A DNA stretch of 64,000 bases from Bacteroidia bacterium (GTDB taxonomy: Bacteria > Bacteroidota > Bacteroidia > NS11-12g > UBA9320). The stretch covers positions 756,198-820,197 of the forward strand of contig JAGYJG010000001.1 in NCBI GenBank assembly GCA_018402155.1, written 5' to 3'. The position numbers and the translations under genes are program-made. Positions 26,142 through 35,415 of this stretch are shown here, one piece after another. The notes under the pieces are model-generated. The model saw only the letters and a list, made by a program, of their open reading frames with translations, made no database searches and was not told the origin of the DNA. Numbering within the stretch: position 1 is the stretch's first letter; each line of letters opens with the position of its first letter.

Positions 26142-26930
26142 CTAATACCTGAGTGTAAAATGCTGTTTACTAAGTGAGGGATTGATATAAACTATACCCA
26201 TAAAAAAGAGATCAATAGTACTGTAAACCCTAGGATGATTCTTTATGGTTTCCCAAGCTTTTTCCATTTCTCTAGAATAATGTATGTCGTCAAAAACAAA
26301 AAGTGTTTGATTATGTGACGATGGAAGTAATAGGTCAAAATATCGCAAAGTAGGTTCTTGTCTGTGATTTCCATCGATATAAATAATGTCAAAAGATTGG
26401 TTTACTACGTTGTCTAATGTTTTCTCAAACTGTCCAATAATACAAGTAATATTTGTATGGCCTAGTTGATTCCAAACAGACTGAGCAATAGCAGCAACCG
26501 AAGGATCACCTTCTAGCGTAGTCACACGAGTATTCTTTTGGCGAGCGAGATAAGCAGTGGTAATACCAAGCGATGTGCCTAGTTCTAATATGGTTTTAGC
26601 TTCTCTATGATCGACGATAGCACCGAGTAATCTTGCGTATTTCGGTGATTTCAGACTTCTTTTTGCTATTTCAGCTACAGATTTTTGTAGTAATGCACCG
26701 TTTTTACCGTAGTCCACAAAATCAAGGATTTGCTTACTTTTTTTTGCGCGTTTTCTTTCCTGCTCAGCGGTTTTATAGTACATTTTTTTTGCACTATAAA
26801 ACACTTCGTTAGCAAATGAAAATATAGTAGGAGAATGTACTTTATGCTTGTTGTTCGCCCTTATCCTGTAAATAATATATCTCCAAAATAAGCGTGTAGC
26901 AGAGTAAGGTTTGGAACGTGTGTTATGCAT
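26142..26930 (-). CDS. Class I SAM-dependent methyltransferase
   Basis: 262 residues. The SAM motif ILELGTSLGITTAYLA is at about residues 115-130, the acidic second strand TTLEGDPS follows, and FDIIYIDGNH marks motif IV, a pattern of O-methyltransferases (FDxIYIDGxH). The N-terminus is basic. The ATG at 26930 overlaps the TGA of the DUF349 gene by one base (TGATG), indicating translational coupling. Substrate unknown. Confidence 0.85.
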   Translation of the reverse strand: MHNTRSKPYSATRLFWRYIIYRIRANNKHKVHSPTIFSFANEVFYSAKKMYYKTAEQERKRAKKSKQILDFVDYGKNGALLQKSVAEIAKRSLKSPKYARLLGAIVDHREAKTILELGTSLGITTAYLARQKNTRVTTLEGDPSVAAIAQSVWNQLGHTNITCIIGQFEKTLDNVVNQSFDIIYIDGNHRQEPTLRYFDLLLPSSHNQTLFVFDDIHYSREMEKAWETIKNHPRVYSTIDLFFMGIVYINPSLSKQHFTLRY

Positions 26931-28852
26931 CAACTCTCACTACTCGGCTCTGAGCTAGCAGACTCTTCCGAAGAATTATCTGGTCGTTTTACAGTTTTTA
27001 TTACACCTAATTCTTTTTTAAGTCTATCTATTTGTTTTTTAGCCTTTTCTATTTTACCGTTAAAATCTTTGAGCATTTTGTCTGCTGTTTTAGACCTAGC
27101 AAAAAACGACATGTTACGCTCTATACTGCTTATTTCTTCATTTAGCAGTGTTATTTTTCGTTTTATGTTCTGCTCTTCAAGTTCCAACTCTTTTATTCCG
27201 TTTGGGCTAGTTTCCTTAATTTGCTTATAGTGTTCACCTAGATTAGCAGCTTTGGCAGCCTCTATTTGGCTACTATATTTAGTGTATACAGCTCCATTAG
27301 CCTCTTCATATGCCTTATTTATGCGTTTCACATCCTTATGAGGTACAAAGCCTATAGTACGCCACTCTCCATTGATCTTCTTAAGTTCTTCAAATGCCTT
27401 TTTGTGTTCTTTATCACTTGTCGCAAGTTGTTTCAATGATTCTATAATTGACTCTTTTTGCTTCAAATTTCCTAATTCTTCTTCACGTTTATCTGAGTAT
27501 ACAGCATTTTTAGCAGAGAAGAAATGATCACAAGCTGCTCTAAATCTTTTCCAAATTGCTTGATTTAATTTTTCGGGGACAGGACCTACTTTTTTCCAAT
27601 TAGCTTGCAAATTAATAATTGCTTTCCCTGTGGTTGCCCAATCTGTGCTGTCTTTCAAAGCTTCCACTTGTTCGCATAGCAATTGTTTAGCTTTTAAATT
27701 TTCATTCCTTCCGGCATTGAGTTCTTTGAAAAAAGCTTTTCTACGAGTATAAAAATCATTTCTAACCCCATTAAACTGAATCCATACTGCATCCTTGTTG
27801 GTTTTTGGTATAGCACCTATTTTTTTCCATTCCGAAAATAAGTCATCAAATGCTTTTGCCTTCTCATTCCACCCTTTTAAATCTTTTGGGTATACCGCAT
27901 TGAGTAGGTCTGCCTTTTCACAAAGAATTTGTTTTTTCTGAAGGTTGGTTTCTTTTTCAGACTCTAAAGCTTCATATATTTTTCGCTTATTTTCATATAC
28001 TGCATCGCTTGCAGACTTAAAAGCATTCCAAATGGGCTCTCGACTTTCTTGAGGTACAGGACCGATGTTTTTGAACTCTTCGTGCAGCTTATTTAGTAAA
28101 ATAAAGCTGCGCTTCAGCGATTTCTCTTCCAAAATAGTCTCCATTTTTTTGGTTAATTCTATTTTGGCTTCTAAATTCTTTTGACGGTCTAGCTCCTTTA
28201 GTTCTAAATTTATACTATGATTATCATAAAAGGTATTTAGCAATTGGTTGTATCGCTCCCAAAGGCCGTTTATTGCCTCCTTTGGTAATACTCTTATTCC
28301 TTTCCACTCTTTTTGTATTTCTTTTACTTCAGCTATAGTATCTAAGGTTTCGTCAGCAGAAACTATAGTTTCTAGCTTAGCAATTAAAGCTTCTTTGCGG
28401 GCTAAATTCTTTTGTTTTTCCTTAATTATTCGCTTTTTTTCTTCCTCTCGAGCCTGTTTTATTTCTCCTTCTATTTCTTTAATGAGGTGAATTAACGGTT
28501 CTTTATCAAATATAAATGGCAGAGATTCTTCAGTTTTCTTTGACTCAAATGCTTCTCTGGCTTCGTCTTTGGCAATAGCATATTTTTCCGTAAATATATC
28601 ACGTATTACTTTTAAACGTACCGAAGCTACTTTCGGGGTTTGTATTAACAAATTGCGGGCTTCTTCTATTAGTTCCTCCAACGTCTTGTCTTGCAATGTA
28701 CCTGCATCAAAATCATGCTCGTGATCCTCTCTAATGACATCTTTATGCAGTTGCTCATTTTTTAAATCGGTTTCACTTGCTTGGTTTGGGATTTTAGACT
28801 CACCAGTTACTTCGGTTACTTCGGTATTTTTTACCTCTAGTTCTTCGTTCAT
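26930..28852 (-). CDS. DUF349 repeat protein
   Basis: 640 residues, almost entirely charged and helical, with about six DUF349 repeats. Each has a conserved core of the form WKxIGPVPxxxxxxIWxRF (EWKGIRVLPKEAINGLWERY, EFKNIGPVPQESREPIWNAF, EWKKIGAIPKTNKDAVWIQF, NWKKVGPVPEKLNQAIWKRF, EWRTIGFVPHKDVKRINKAY). The last 90 residues form a coiled coil. Function unknown; cytoplasmic. It is transcribed divergently from the HMG-CoA lyase gene through a 45-bp gap; CATTTTTG (28881 to 28874, minus) may be its -7 box. Confidence 0.88.
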   Translation of the reverse strand: MNEELEVKNTEVTEVTGESKIPNQASETDLKNEQLHKDVIREDHEHDFDAGTLQDKTLEELIEEARNLLIQTPKVASVRLKVIRDIFTEKYAIAKDEAREAFESKKTEESLPFIFDKEPLIHLIKEIEGEIKQAREEEKKRIIKEKQKNLARKEALIAKLETIVSADETLDTIAEVKEIQKEWKGIRVLPKEAINGLWERYNQLLNTFYDNHSINLELKELDRQKNLEAKIELTKKMETILEEKSLKRSFILLNKLHEEFKNIGPVPQESREPIWNAFKSASDAVYENKRKIYEALESEKETNLQKKQILCEKADLLNAVYPKDLKGWNEKAKAFDDLFSEWKKIGAIPKTNKDAVWIQFNGVRNDFYTRRKAFFKELNAGRNENLKAKQLLCEQVEALKDSTDWATTGKAIINLQANWKKVGPVPEKLNQAIWKRFRAACDHFFSAKNAVYSDKREEELGNLKQKESIIESLKQLATSDKEHKKAFEELKKINGEWRTIGFVPHKDVKRINKAYEEANGAVYTKYSSQIEAAKAANLGEHYKQIKETSPNGIKELELEEQNIKRKITLLNEEISSIERNMSFFARSKTADKMLKDFNGKIEKAKKQIDRLKKELGVIKTVKRPDNSSEESASSEPSSES

Positions 28853-28882
28853 TTATGCTTTTAAAAATGGTTGCAAAAATGG

Positions 28883-28890
28883 TACTTTTG
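28883..28890 (+). promoter_or_regulatory. -7 box for the HMG-CoA lyase gene
   Basis: TACTTTTG, an exact consensus, 7 nt before the ATG at 28898 and 16 nt before a second in-frame ATG at 28907. It is interleaved with the divergent promoter of the DUF349 gene. Confidence 0.5.
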
Positions 28891-28897
28891 AACCGTA

Positions 28898-29773
28898 ATG
28901 CCAACTATGCGTGAAGAACCTGAAATAAAGATTGTAGAATGCCCAAGAGACGCAATGCAAGGTATACTAGATTTTATTCCAACTGCACAGAAAATAGCCT
29001 ATGTAAATAAATTACTTTCAGTAGGTTTTCATACTTTGGACTGTGGTAGTTTCGTATCTCCAAATGCTATTCCCCAAATGAGAGATACCCAAGAAGTATT
29101 AGAATCGCTAAACTTGGATCATACATCTACAAAACTATCTGTTATAGTAGCAAATAAAAGAGGTGCAGATGATGCGATAAAATACCCGCAAGTGGATTTT
29201 CTTGGTTTTCCATTTAGTATTTCTGAAACTTTTCAGCAACGGAATACACGTAAAAGTATTTTAGAATCCTTTGATTCCGTTCGATACATTTTAGATAAAT
29301 GTATTTCTTCAGGTAAAGAAATGGTGGTTTATATCAGTATGGGTTTTGGAAATCCGTATGGAGATGAGTGGAGCCCAAATGTAGTTAGTGACTGGGTGGG
29401 AAAGCTAGAAGATATCGGTATTCGTCATTTTTCGCTTTCTGATACAGTGGGGTTGAGTAATACAGAGAGTATATCAGCCGTGTACCGAGCTGTGAATCGA
29501 CATAATAACGACAGTCAGTATGGTGGCCACTTTCATACTAAACCACACGAGTGGAAAGAGAAGATTAAAAGTGCCTACAACAATGGATGTACACAGTTTG
29601 ATGGAGCAATAAAGGGGTATGGAGGATGCCCAATGGCTAAAGATGATTTGGTTGGGAATATGCCAACCGAACACCTCATAGATTATTTTGGCGTAAAAAA
29701 ACTTCAACTAAAAAAAGCACAATTTGATGAGGCTTTCCTCTTAGCTGAAAGTATCTTTAATCGTTATTTGTGA
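28898..29773 (+). CDS. Hydroxymethylglutaryl-CoA lyase family protein
   Basis: 291 residues, TIM-barrel DRE family. Motifs: IVECPRDAMQGI at the first strand (the usual VEVGPRDGLQ form, with Cys-Pro and Ala variants), LDCGSFVSPNAIPQMRDT, FSLSDTVGLS, GGHFHTK (metal histidines) and IKGYGGCPMAKDDLVGN, which holds the active-site Cys. It would split HMG-CoA to acetyl-CoA and acetoacetate in leucine degradation. The changed first motif leaves room for a related substrate. The 3' end overlaps the convergent gene by 10 nt. Confidence 0.85.
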   Translation: MPTMREEPEIKIVECPRDAMQGILDFIPTAQKIAYVNKLLSVGFHTLDCGSFVSPNAIPQMRDTQEVLESLNLDHTSTKLSVIVANKRGADDAIKYPQVDFLGFPFSISETFQQRNTRKSILESFDSVRYILDKCISSGKEMVVYISMGFGNPYGDEWSPNVVSDWVGKLEDIGIRHFSLSDTVGLSNTESISAVYRAVNRHNNDSQYGGHFHTKPHEWKEKIKSAYNNGCTQFDGAIKGYGGCPMAKDDLVGNMPTEHLIDYFGVKKLQLKKAQFDEAFLLAESIFNRYL

Positions 29774-31428
29774 GCCACTATAACTCGTTTCACGATGTGC
29801 TGTAGCTCTGAAGTAAACATCAGAAAATACGTGCCATTTTGTAGTTGGGAAACATCTACATCGTCTGTCGCTGAAAATTCATTGATTTTTTCTCCTGTAC
29901 TAGCAAAAAGTTGAATTTGTCCAGTACTCATATTCAAAGAAGGATCTAATTCAATAGAAAAGAAACTGTTTGAAGGATTTGGATAAACTTTAATAAGAGG
30001 ACTATCGCTGTACTTGGGTAGGTTACTCGTAGTAGAAACTGCAAAGTAATTTTCGCTTATTTTTGTATTTGTCCCATATTCATTGGTTACACTTAGACGA
30101 ACTTCATAAAATCCAGCTCTACCAAATGCTATTTTTAAAACTTCACTACTAAGGTTTCCTTCACTTATTGTGTAATTACTCGGAGAGATTGTCCAGCTTC
30201 GCGATGAAGCCGGCTGTCCTTGAGAGATGTCCGTCAATGTAACGACTTCATTAACAATTAAACTGCGTTTTGTGGCCTCAAAATTGGCAAGTGGTGCCAA
30301 AGAATCAATTGTTATTTTTCGTATGATATGACTGCTTACTGCTAAGCTATTTTCTGTAGCATATAAATTTCCCGCTCCATCACTAACCAAATCATCTATC
30401 TCTGTAAAAGAAGCACTAGATCCAAATCCGTCCTTTATGGCAAATTCGGAAATATTGCCTGCAAAAGTGGTGACAGAGTTGTTTTCCTCATTTATAGCAC
30501 GAATTACGTTTTGGTCTGCCACATATATAATACCATCTACTACAGCTATTCCTTTTGGAGCTTTAAATCTAGACTGTGCTAATGTACCGTTTACAATCCG
30601 AGAATCTGGTCCAGTTGTAGAGCCTGCAAGAGTTGTCGTAGCCCCAGAAAATATGTTTATTTTCCGAATATTTCCATTCCATGGATCTGAAACCACGATG
30701 GTATTATCAGTGTATAATGCAACACCCCAAGGGCGTCCAAAATTAGCTGAGGATCCTGTACCGTCTGAAGATCCTTGTATATTTGCAGTCCCTGCGAGGG
30801 TAGTGACTAATCCGGCAGGAGTTATTTTTCGTATGGTATAATTGCCGTGATCTGTTACATACAAATTACCATCGGCGTCTATAGCTATATCTTTAGGTTG
30901 TTTAAATCGTGATACAGTACCTTGACCATCTGAAGCTCCAGCTGATCCGTTGCCAGGCAAGCCCGCAGTAGGAGCAGCCCCAGCAAAGGTTGATACTACT
31001 TGTCCATTGCCTAGGTTTACGTACCTAGCTAGCTTTCTAATACAATGATTGTCTTGATCAGCAATATAAATGTTACCTTGCTCATCTGAAGCCATACCAC
31101 TAGGGTTTCGGTAAGTACTCTGAGTGCCTGTACCGTTTTTGTATCCTTCAGAAAATGTGGGCTGTTGAAGACTACCGCTACGTATGTGCAGCTGGTTATT
31201 TACCACTATACGTACTTTATTTTTTTCTGAAATATACAGCGTTCCATTCGGGTCAAAACAAAGTCCCATTGGGTTACTAAAGTAAGTGTCCAATAGACCC
31301 TTACTTGATGCAGATTCGTAGTTATTGTCTGGGTTGTCATTTGCTTTTCCGGCATAGGTCATCACATTCTGTGCAACGCCAATATGTCCACAATAAATAA
31401 CGAGTAATATCAGCAGTAAATTTTTCAT
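29764..31428 (-). CDS. NHL-repeat exported protein with type IX sorting tail
   Basis: 554 residues: signal peptide ending at VAQN, about six NHL repeats (residues about 40-345; e.g. PSGMASDEQGNIYIADQDNHCIRKL, PKDIAIDADGNLYVTDHGNYTIRKI) forming a beta propeller, a PKD-like domain (LANFEATKRSLIVNEVVTLTDIS), and a C-terminal sorting domain with IKVYPNPSNSFFSIEL and QNGTYFLMFTS. The tail directs secretion through the type IX system to the surface. Ligand unknown. It starts 11 bp after purC and probably shares its transcript. Confidence 0.9.
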   Translation of the reverse strand: MKNLLLILLVIYCGHIGVAQNVMTYAGKANDNPDNNYESASSKGLLDTYFSNPMGLCFDPNGTLYISEKNKVRIVVNNQLHIRSGSLQQPTFSEGYKNGTGTQSTYRNPSGMASDEQGNIYIADQDNHCIRKLARYVNLGNGQVVSTFAGAAPTAGLPGNGSAGASDGQGTVSRFKQPKDIAIDADGNLYVTDHGNYTIRKITPAGLVTTLAGTANIQGSSDGTGSSANFGRPWGVALYTDNTIVVSDPWNGNIRKINIFSGATTTLAGSTTGPDSRIVNGTLAQSRFKAPKGIAVVDGIIYVADQNVIRAINEENNSVTTFAGNISEFAIKDGFGSSASFTEIDDLVSDGAGNLYATENSLAVSSHIIRKITIDSLAPLANFEATKRSLIVNEVVTLTDISQGQPASSRSWTISPSNYTISEGNLSSEVLKIAFGRAGFYEVRLSVTNEYGTNTKISENYFAVSTTSNLPKYSDSPLIKVYPNPSNSFFSIELDPSLNMSTGQIQLFASTGEKINEFSATDDVDVSQLQNGTYFLMFTSELQHIVKRVIVAHK

Positions 31429-31439
31429 AATTGACTCTT

Positions 31440-32402
31440 TTAATGTTGATTTGAAAAAAAATGATTCACTTTATCTTCGATTGTTTTATCTATGTCAGAA
31501 TAGCTACGAGGTATGAAAACATCTCCCGTAATACTTTCATAAAGTTCAATATAGCGCTGGCTAATTGCCTCTACAAACTCAGGATTCATGGTGGGTATTG
31601 ATTGCCCTTCTTTACCCTGAAACCCTTCAGATATGAGCCATTGACGTACAAATTCTTTACTCAATTGTTTCTGTTGTTGGTCTTTTCCTTGAATCTCTTG
31701 GTAAGTATCTGTGTAGAAATAACGAGAACTGTCAGGCGTGTGAATTTCATCAATTAGAATAATTTCCTCATCTCTTTTCCCAAATTCATATTTTGTATCT
31801 ACTAATATAAGACCTCGTGTAGATGCGTGTGCCGAACCGTGTGCAAAAAGCGCTAAGGCATATTCTTTTAGTTTTTGAAGTTCTTTTTTCTTAATGATAC
31901 GTTGTGCTATTATTTCATCGTAGCTGATATCTAGGTCATGTCCACTTTCAGCTTTGGTACTAGGTGTTAGTATAGGCTGCGGTAATTTATCATTTTCTTT
32001 TAAACCATCTGGCAATACTTCTCCGCAGATTATTCTCTTTCCTGCGCTGTATTCTCGCCATGCGTGCCCTGCAAGGTATCCCCGCACTACAAATTCAACA
32101 GCATATGGCTGGCATTTATAGCCAATGGTTACGTGTGGGTCTACTTCATTTATTTTCCAATTAGCAAGTATATGCTGGGTATCATCCAAAAATTTGGAAG
32201 CTATTTGGTTCAAAACCTGACCTTTGTAAGGTATCGCATTGGTAAGTACGTGGTCAAAAGCGGAAATTCTATCACTAGCTACCATTACCACATAATCTTC
32301 TTTCACAGTGTAGACGTCGCGCACTTTTCCGCGCACAAAGTTTGTTTGGTCTCTAAAGAAAAAATTAGTAGATACTAAAGTCTTATCTTGTTCTTGTCTC
32401 AT
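31440..32402 (-). CDS. purC: Phosphoribosylaminoimidazole-succinocarboxamide synthase
   Basis: 320 residues, the longer form typical of Bacteroidota and of fungi. Motifs: GKVRDVYTV (nucleotide loop), ASDRISAFDHVL, EFVVRGYLAGHAWREY, STKAESGHD and the signature LVDTKYEFG followed by LIDEIHTPDSSRYF. It condenses CAIR with aspartate in purine synthesis. A perfect -7 box lies just upstream at 32429-32422. Confidence 0.96.
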   Translation of the reverse strand: MRQEQDKTLVSTNFFFRDQTNFVRGKVRDVYTVKEDYVVMVASDRISAFDHVLTNAIPYKGQVLNQIASKFLDDTQHILANWKINEVDPHVTIGYKCQPYAVEFVVRGYLAGHAWREYSAGKRIICGEVLPDGLKENDKLPQPILTPSTKAESGHDLDISYDEIIAQRIIKKKELQKLKEYALALFAHGSAHASTRGLILVDTKYEFGKRDEEIILIDEIHTPDSSRYFYTDTYQEIQGKDQQQKQLSKEFVRQWLISEGFQGKEGQSIPTMNPEFVEAISQRYIELYESITGDVFIPRSYSDIDKTIEDKVNHFFSNQH

Positions 32403-32421
32403 TGTTGCCTTAATAGAGATT

Positions 32422-32429
32422 CAAAAATA
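32422..32429 (-). promoter_or_regulatory. -7 box for purC
   Basis: TATTTTTG on the minus strand (32429 to 32422) matches TAnnTTTG exactly, 19 nt upstream of the purC ATG. No clear -33 at the standard distance. No purine riboswitch-like structure fits in the 53-bp gap. Confidence 0.5.
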
Positions 32430-32455
32430 TTAATTCCTTCGGATATGGCTTAAGG

Positions 32456-33472
32456 TCAACTGTTATTATTAATTGTCATCAAAAACTGAAGAGTATTTTC
32501 ATTATCTGCAAAGTCTTGTAGGTCAGGTTTTTGTGATTGTCCGAAAGGGATAGTTGTGCCTATAGAATAGTTACCCACAACACATTGAATATCACGTTTA
32601 TTTTCTTCTATAAATCTACTTACTTCTTGTATATCACTATAATAATAATAGTGTAAACAAGCTAGAGGGGCGTGCAAATTTTTACGCTCTTTAGGGAGTA
32701 CAAAGCCTGTATCTAAGTGTTGCTCAGTGTTCATGAGTAATAGCGCTCTGTGATAGGTATAGTTATTTGCATACTTATTGTGGTTGGCTAAGTCTTTATA
32801 TTTCATAAAAGCGTCTAGCACCACTGTGATAGGCATAGTACGTGGCAGAAATATAAAACTCACATTGCGGCATCCTAAACCAAAATACTGAAATACATCA
32901 TCGGCTAAATTGCTGAGATCTTCGTTTGATTCACTTCCATCTAATACAGCTAATGATTTACGGTTTTTTCGGAGCAGTCGAGGTATTTCCTTAAAATAAG
33001 CTTCAAAATAGCGAAAACTATTATTACTTCCAGTCGCTATTACAGCATCAATTAGGTTTACACGCTCCACAATTTTGATTTTATCCAAAAGCTGAGGCTC
33101 CAGTTCCTGAAGCCAAGTGATGAGCACAGTAATTACGTATTTATCTTCACTGCTCGGTTTTATAACTGCACAATGTCCGCTTAGTAATACACAGAGCAAG
33201 TCATGAAAGCCAACAGAAGGAATATTTCCTGCCATAATTATACCTACGTTCTTTGCATCATTAGTTGATGGGTATTTAACGACGAAAGCACTAATTTTTT
33301 CATTGGTTAGTGCATTTTTCCAATGATATAAAGCATGCCAATAGTTCTCTTTGGTCAACCAATTATTTTCAATAAACGTCCTATTTACTGCAAAACTCAA
33401 TGCATCATTAGTGCGATCTATTTTTGCTGCTAGCCTTACAAATGCTTTGATTATGGCTGTTTGATATAACAT
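32456..33472 (-). CDS. Acyl-CoA reductase family protein (LuxC-like)
   Basis: 338 residues. The nucleotide-binding region VGIIMAGNIPSVGFHDLLCVLLSGHCAVIKPSS and the catalytic-cysteine region YFGLGCRNVSFIFLP match the Bacteroidota acyl-CoA reductase group related to LuxC and aldehyde dehydrogenases. It would reduce an acyl-CoA to the aldehyde with NADPH; the physiological substrate is unknown. It precedes purC by 53 bp on the same strand. A one-mismatch -7 box (CACCTTTG) lies at 33490-33483. Confidence 0.85.
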   Translation of the reverse strand: MLYQTAIIKAFVRLAAKIDRTNDALSFAVNRTFIENNWLTKENYWHALYHWKNALTNEKISAFVVKYPSTNDAKNVGIIMAGNIPSVGFHDLLCVLLSGHCAVIKPSSEDKYVITVLITWLQELEPQLLDKIKIVERVNLIDAVIATGSNNSFRYFEAYFKEIPRLLRKNRKSLAVLDGSESNEDLSNLADDVFQYFGLGCRNVSFIFLPRTMPITVVLDAFMKYKDLANHNKYANNYTYHRALLLMNTEQHLDTGFVLPKERKNLHAPLACLHYYYYSDIQEVSRFIEENKRDIQCVVGNYSIGTTIPFGQSQKPDLQDFADNENTLQFLMTINNNS

Positions 33473-33585
33473 ATTTCAAGTGCAAAGGTGCTATTTATTC
33501 ATAATATGTTAATATACAGCCTATATTCTTATCAATTTTATTTGGCATCTTTGAAAAATTAAATGTTAGAGCAACGAGAAATACT

Positions 33586-34053
33586 ATGGCCTGGAGAAAA
33601 TTAGAAGGAGAATTATTGCAACAAGACATTATGATAGAAGTTGAGAACGCGCTAAAAAGTGAACGAGGAAATCATATTAAAGTCTGTATAGGTTCAGATT
33701 CGCAAGTGAAAGGAGATATTACTGAGTTTGCTACTGCAATAGTTTTTTTGAGAGAGGGTAGAGGTGGGTTTGCATTTGTAAACAAGTATGCTAGTGAACA
33801 TAAATTCAGTATAAAGGAGCGAATGATACAAGAAGTAAGTGACAGTGTTCAATTTGCTTACAAAGTCTGTCCCTTATTAGATAAATTTAAAACAGAACTA
33901 GAAGTGCATGCAGATATTAATACCGATCCCAATTTTAAAAGCAATGTAGCTTTTAAAGAAGCTATGGGATATATTTTAGGTATGGGATATACGTTTAAGG
34001 CTAAGCCAGATGCCTTCGCAAGTACATACTGTGCAGGCAAGGTGGTAAGTTAG
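33586..34053 (+). CDS. YkuK family RNase H-like protein (DUF458)
   Basis: 155 residues. The first strand VCIGSDSQVKG, with an RNase H-fold acidic residue, and LEVHADINTDPNFKSNVAFKEAMGYILGMGYTFKAKPDAFASTYCA match the YkuK family, whose activity is unproven. Divergent from the acyl-CoA reductase gene across a 113-bp gap that carries a weak -7 box (CATCTTTG at 33546-33553). Confidence 0.85.
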   Translation: MAWRKLEGELLQQDIMIEVENALKSERGNHIKVCIGSDSQVKGDITEFATAIVFLREGRGGFAFVNKYASEHKFSIKERMIQEVSDSVQFAYKVCPLLDKFKTELEVHADINTDPNFKSNVAFKEAMGYILGMGYTFKAKPDAFASTYCAGKVVS

Positions 34054-34453
34054 TTTCGACATTTGTTTGTGGTAAAGAAATATACCTCATTAATTCTATG
34101 CTCAGTACTAGATAATTTGAAAAGTGTAAGCATATCCTTTTTGTTCTTTTTTTTTATCGTTTAGGGATTCTAACTTATTATCAATCTTATCAAGTTCAAT
34201 TTAACAGATTATAACATACTTAAGGTCGTCCTTAAAATGTAATCTTTAATTGAAATAAATGGGTGCGACTTGGATAGCAGTATTGTACTTTATTTTTTTT
34301 GAAGTATGAGATACATTAGCTACGTTTGTATCATTAAATTAAGTGCTATTATTTGTGCGTTTTAAAGTAGTCAATTGTGTACAAAGCCACAAATAATGTG
34401 TGGTTCTATAAAGGTTGAGTCAGGAGTCTAACACGCAATTAAACGTTTATAAA
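34054..34453 (+). other. 400-bp intergenic region with the ruvX operon promoter
   Basis: No gene is supported. It holds a perfect hairpin TTAAGG-TCGT-CCTTAA at 34220-34235 and a consensus promoter (34299-34328). The predicted 120-nt leader contains a small hairpin CCACA/TGTGG near 34386-34402. No riboswitch class recognised. Confidence 0.6.
34299..34328 (+). promoter_or_regulatory. Consensus promoter of the ruvX-def-ubiA-maf operon
   Basis: TTG at 34299-34301, a 19-nt spacer and TACGTTTG at 34321-34328, a full match to the Bacteroidota consensus. The leader to the ruvX ATG at 34454 would be about 120 nt, long compared with the near-leaderless genes elsewhere in the window. Confidence 0.65.
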
Positions 34454-34864
34454 ATGTCAAGAATACTAGCTTTAGACTACGGTGGTAAGCGAACTGGAAT
34501 AGCCACAACAGACCCTTTGCAAATTATTGCAACACCACTTATCACGGTGCAAACAGAAAATTTGATGAACTACCTTAGTGACTATATAGCAAAAGAAGAA
34601 GTTACGGATATGGTAGTGGGGCAACCTACTAGGCATGATGGTTCTTTTTCCACTATAGAAAAATACATATTGGAATTTATAGAGGAATTTAAACTGAAAT
34701 TCCCCTCCATAAACATTCATCGTGTAAATGAGATGTATACTTCCAAAGAGGCCATGCAAGCACTTATAGCTAGTGGGGTAAAAAAGAAAGCAAGACGCGA
34801 TAAGAATTTGTTGGATAGCACAGCTGCTACATTAATTTTGCAAGAATTTTTATACGAAAAATGA
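34454..34864 (+). CDS. ruvX: Putative Holliday junction resolvase / pre-16S rRNA nuclease YqgF
   Basis: 136 residues, the normal length. RILALDYGGKRTGIATTD is the RNase H-fold first strand with the catalytic Asp, VVGQPTRHDGS the second motif, and LLDSTAATLILQEFL the third with an acidic residue. Start at 34454 places the conserved first strand at residue 3; an in-frame TTG at 34415 only adds unconserved sequence. The TGA overlaps the def ATG (ATGA). Confidence 0.93.
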   Translation: MSRILALDYGGKRTGIATTDPLQIIATPLITVQTENLMNYLSDYIAKEEVTDMVVGQPTRHDGSFSTIEKYILEFIEEFKLKFPSINIHRVNEMYTSKEAMQALIASGVKKKARRDKNLLDSTAATLILQEFLYEK

Positions 34865-35415
34865 TACATCCAATTCGAGCATACGGAGACCCAGTTTTGC
34901 GCATAAAGTGCCAAGATATTAAGAATTTTGATGATGAATTTAGAAAATTGGTAGAGGATATGTACGAAACGATGGATGCAAGTGACGGTGTTGGTTTGGC
35001 TGCTCCGCAAATTGGAAAGCCCTTACGTCTTTTTATGATAGACAGTACTCTTTTTGATAAACAAGAGAAAAAAGGGGTGCGTATGGCTTTTGTTAACCCA
35101 ATTATAATTCAGGAGAAAGGAGAAAAATGGACTTTTGAGGAAGGCTGTCTGAGTATTCCTGACGTGCGCGAAGATGTAGCACGTTGTCCAACTATTACGC
35201 TAAAATACCAAACCGTGACAGGAGAACATAAAGAAGAAACCTTCGATGGTATGACAGCACGTGTTATTCAGCACGAGTATGATCATATTGAAGGTATTTT
35301 ATTTACAGATCATATTTCTGCTTTCAAAAGACAATTACTAAAAAGTAAGCTAGCTAAAATAAGTAGCGGGAAAGTTAATGTGCATTACCGCATGAAATTT
35401 CCAAAAAGAAAATAA
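34861..35415 (+). CDS. def: Peptide deformylase
   Basis: 184 residues. All three motifs are intact: GVGLAAPQ (43-50), EGCLS (94-98, metal Cys) and QHEYDH (137-142, two metal His and the catalytic Glu). It removes the formyl group from nascent proteins. It is coupled to ruvX by a 4-nt overlap and to the next gene by a 1-nt overlap (TAATG). Confidence 0.97.
   Translation: MIHPIRAYGDPVLRIKCQDIKNFDDEFRKLVEDMYETMDASDGVGLAAPQIGKPLRLFMIDSTLFDKQEKKGVRMAFVNPIIIQEKGEKWTFEEGCLSIPDVREDVARCPTITLKYQTVTGEHKEETFDGMTARVIQHEYDHIEGILFTDHISAFKRQLLKSKLAKISSGKVNVHYRMKFPKRK

Noticed and set aside
34220-34235. Hairpin TTAAGG-TCGT-CCTTAA as a terminator of the YkuK gene
   Set aside because: No T run follows on the plus strand, and it is 167 bp past the stop codon.
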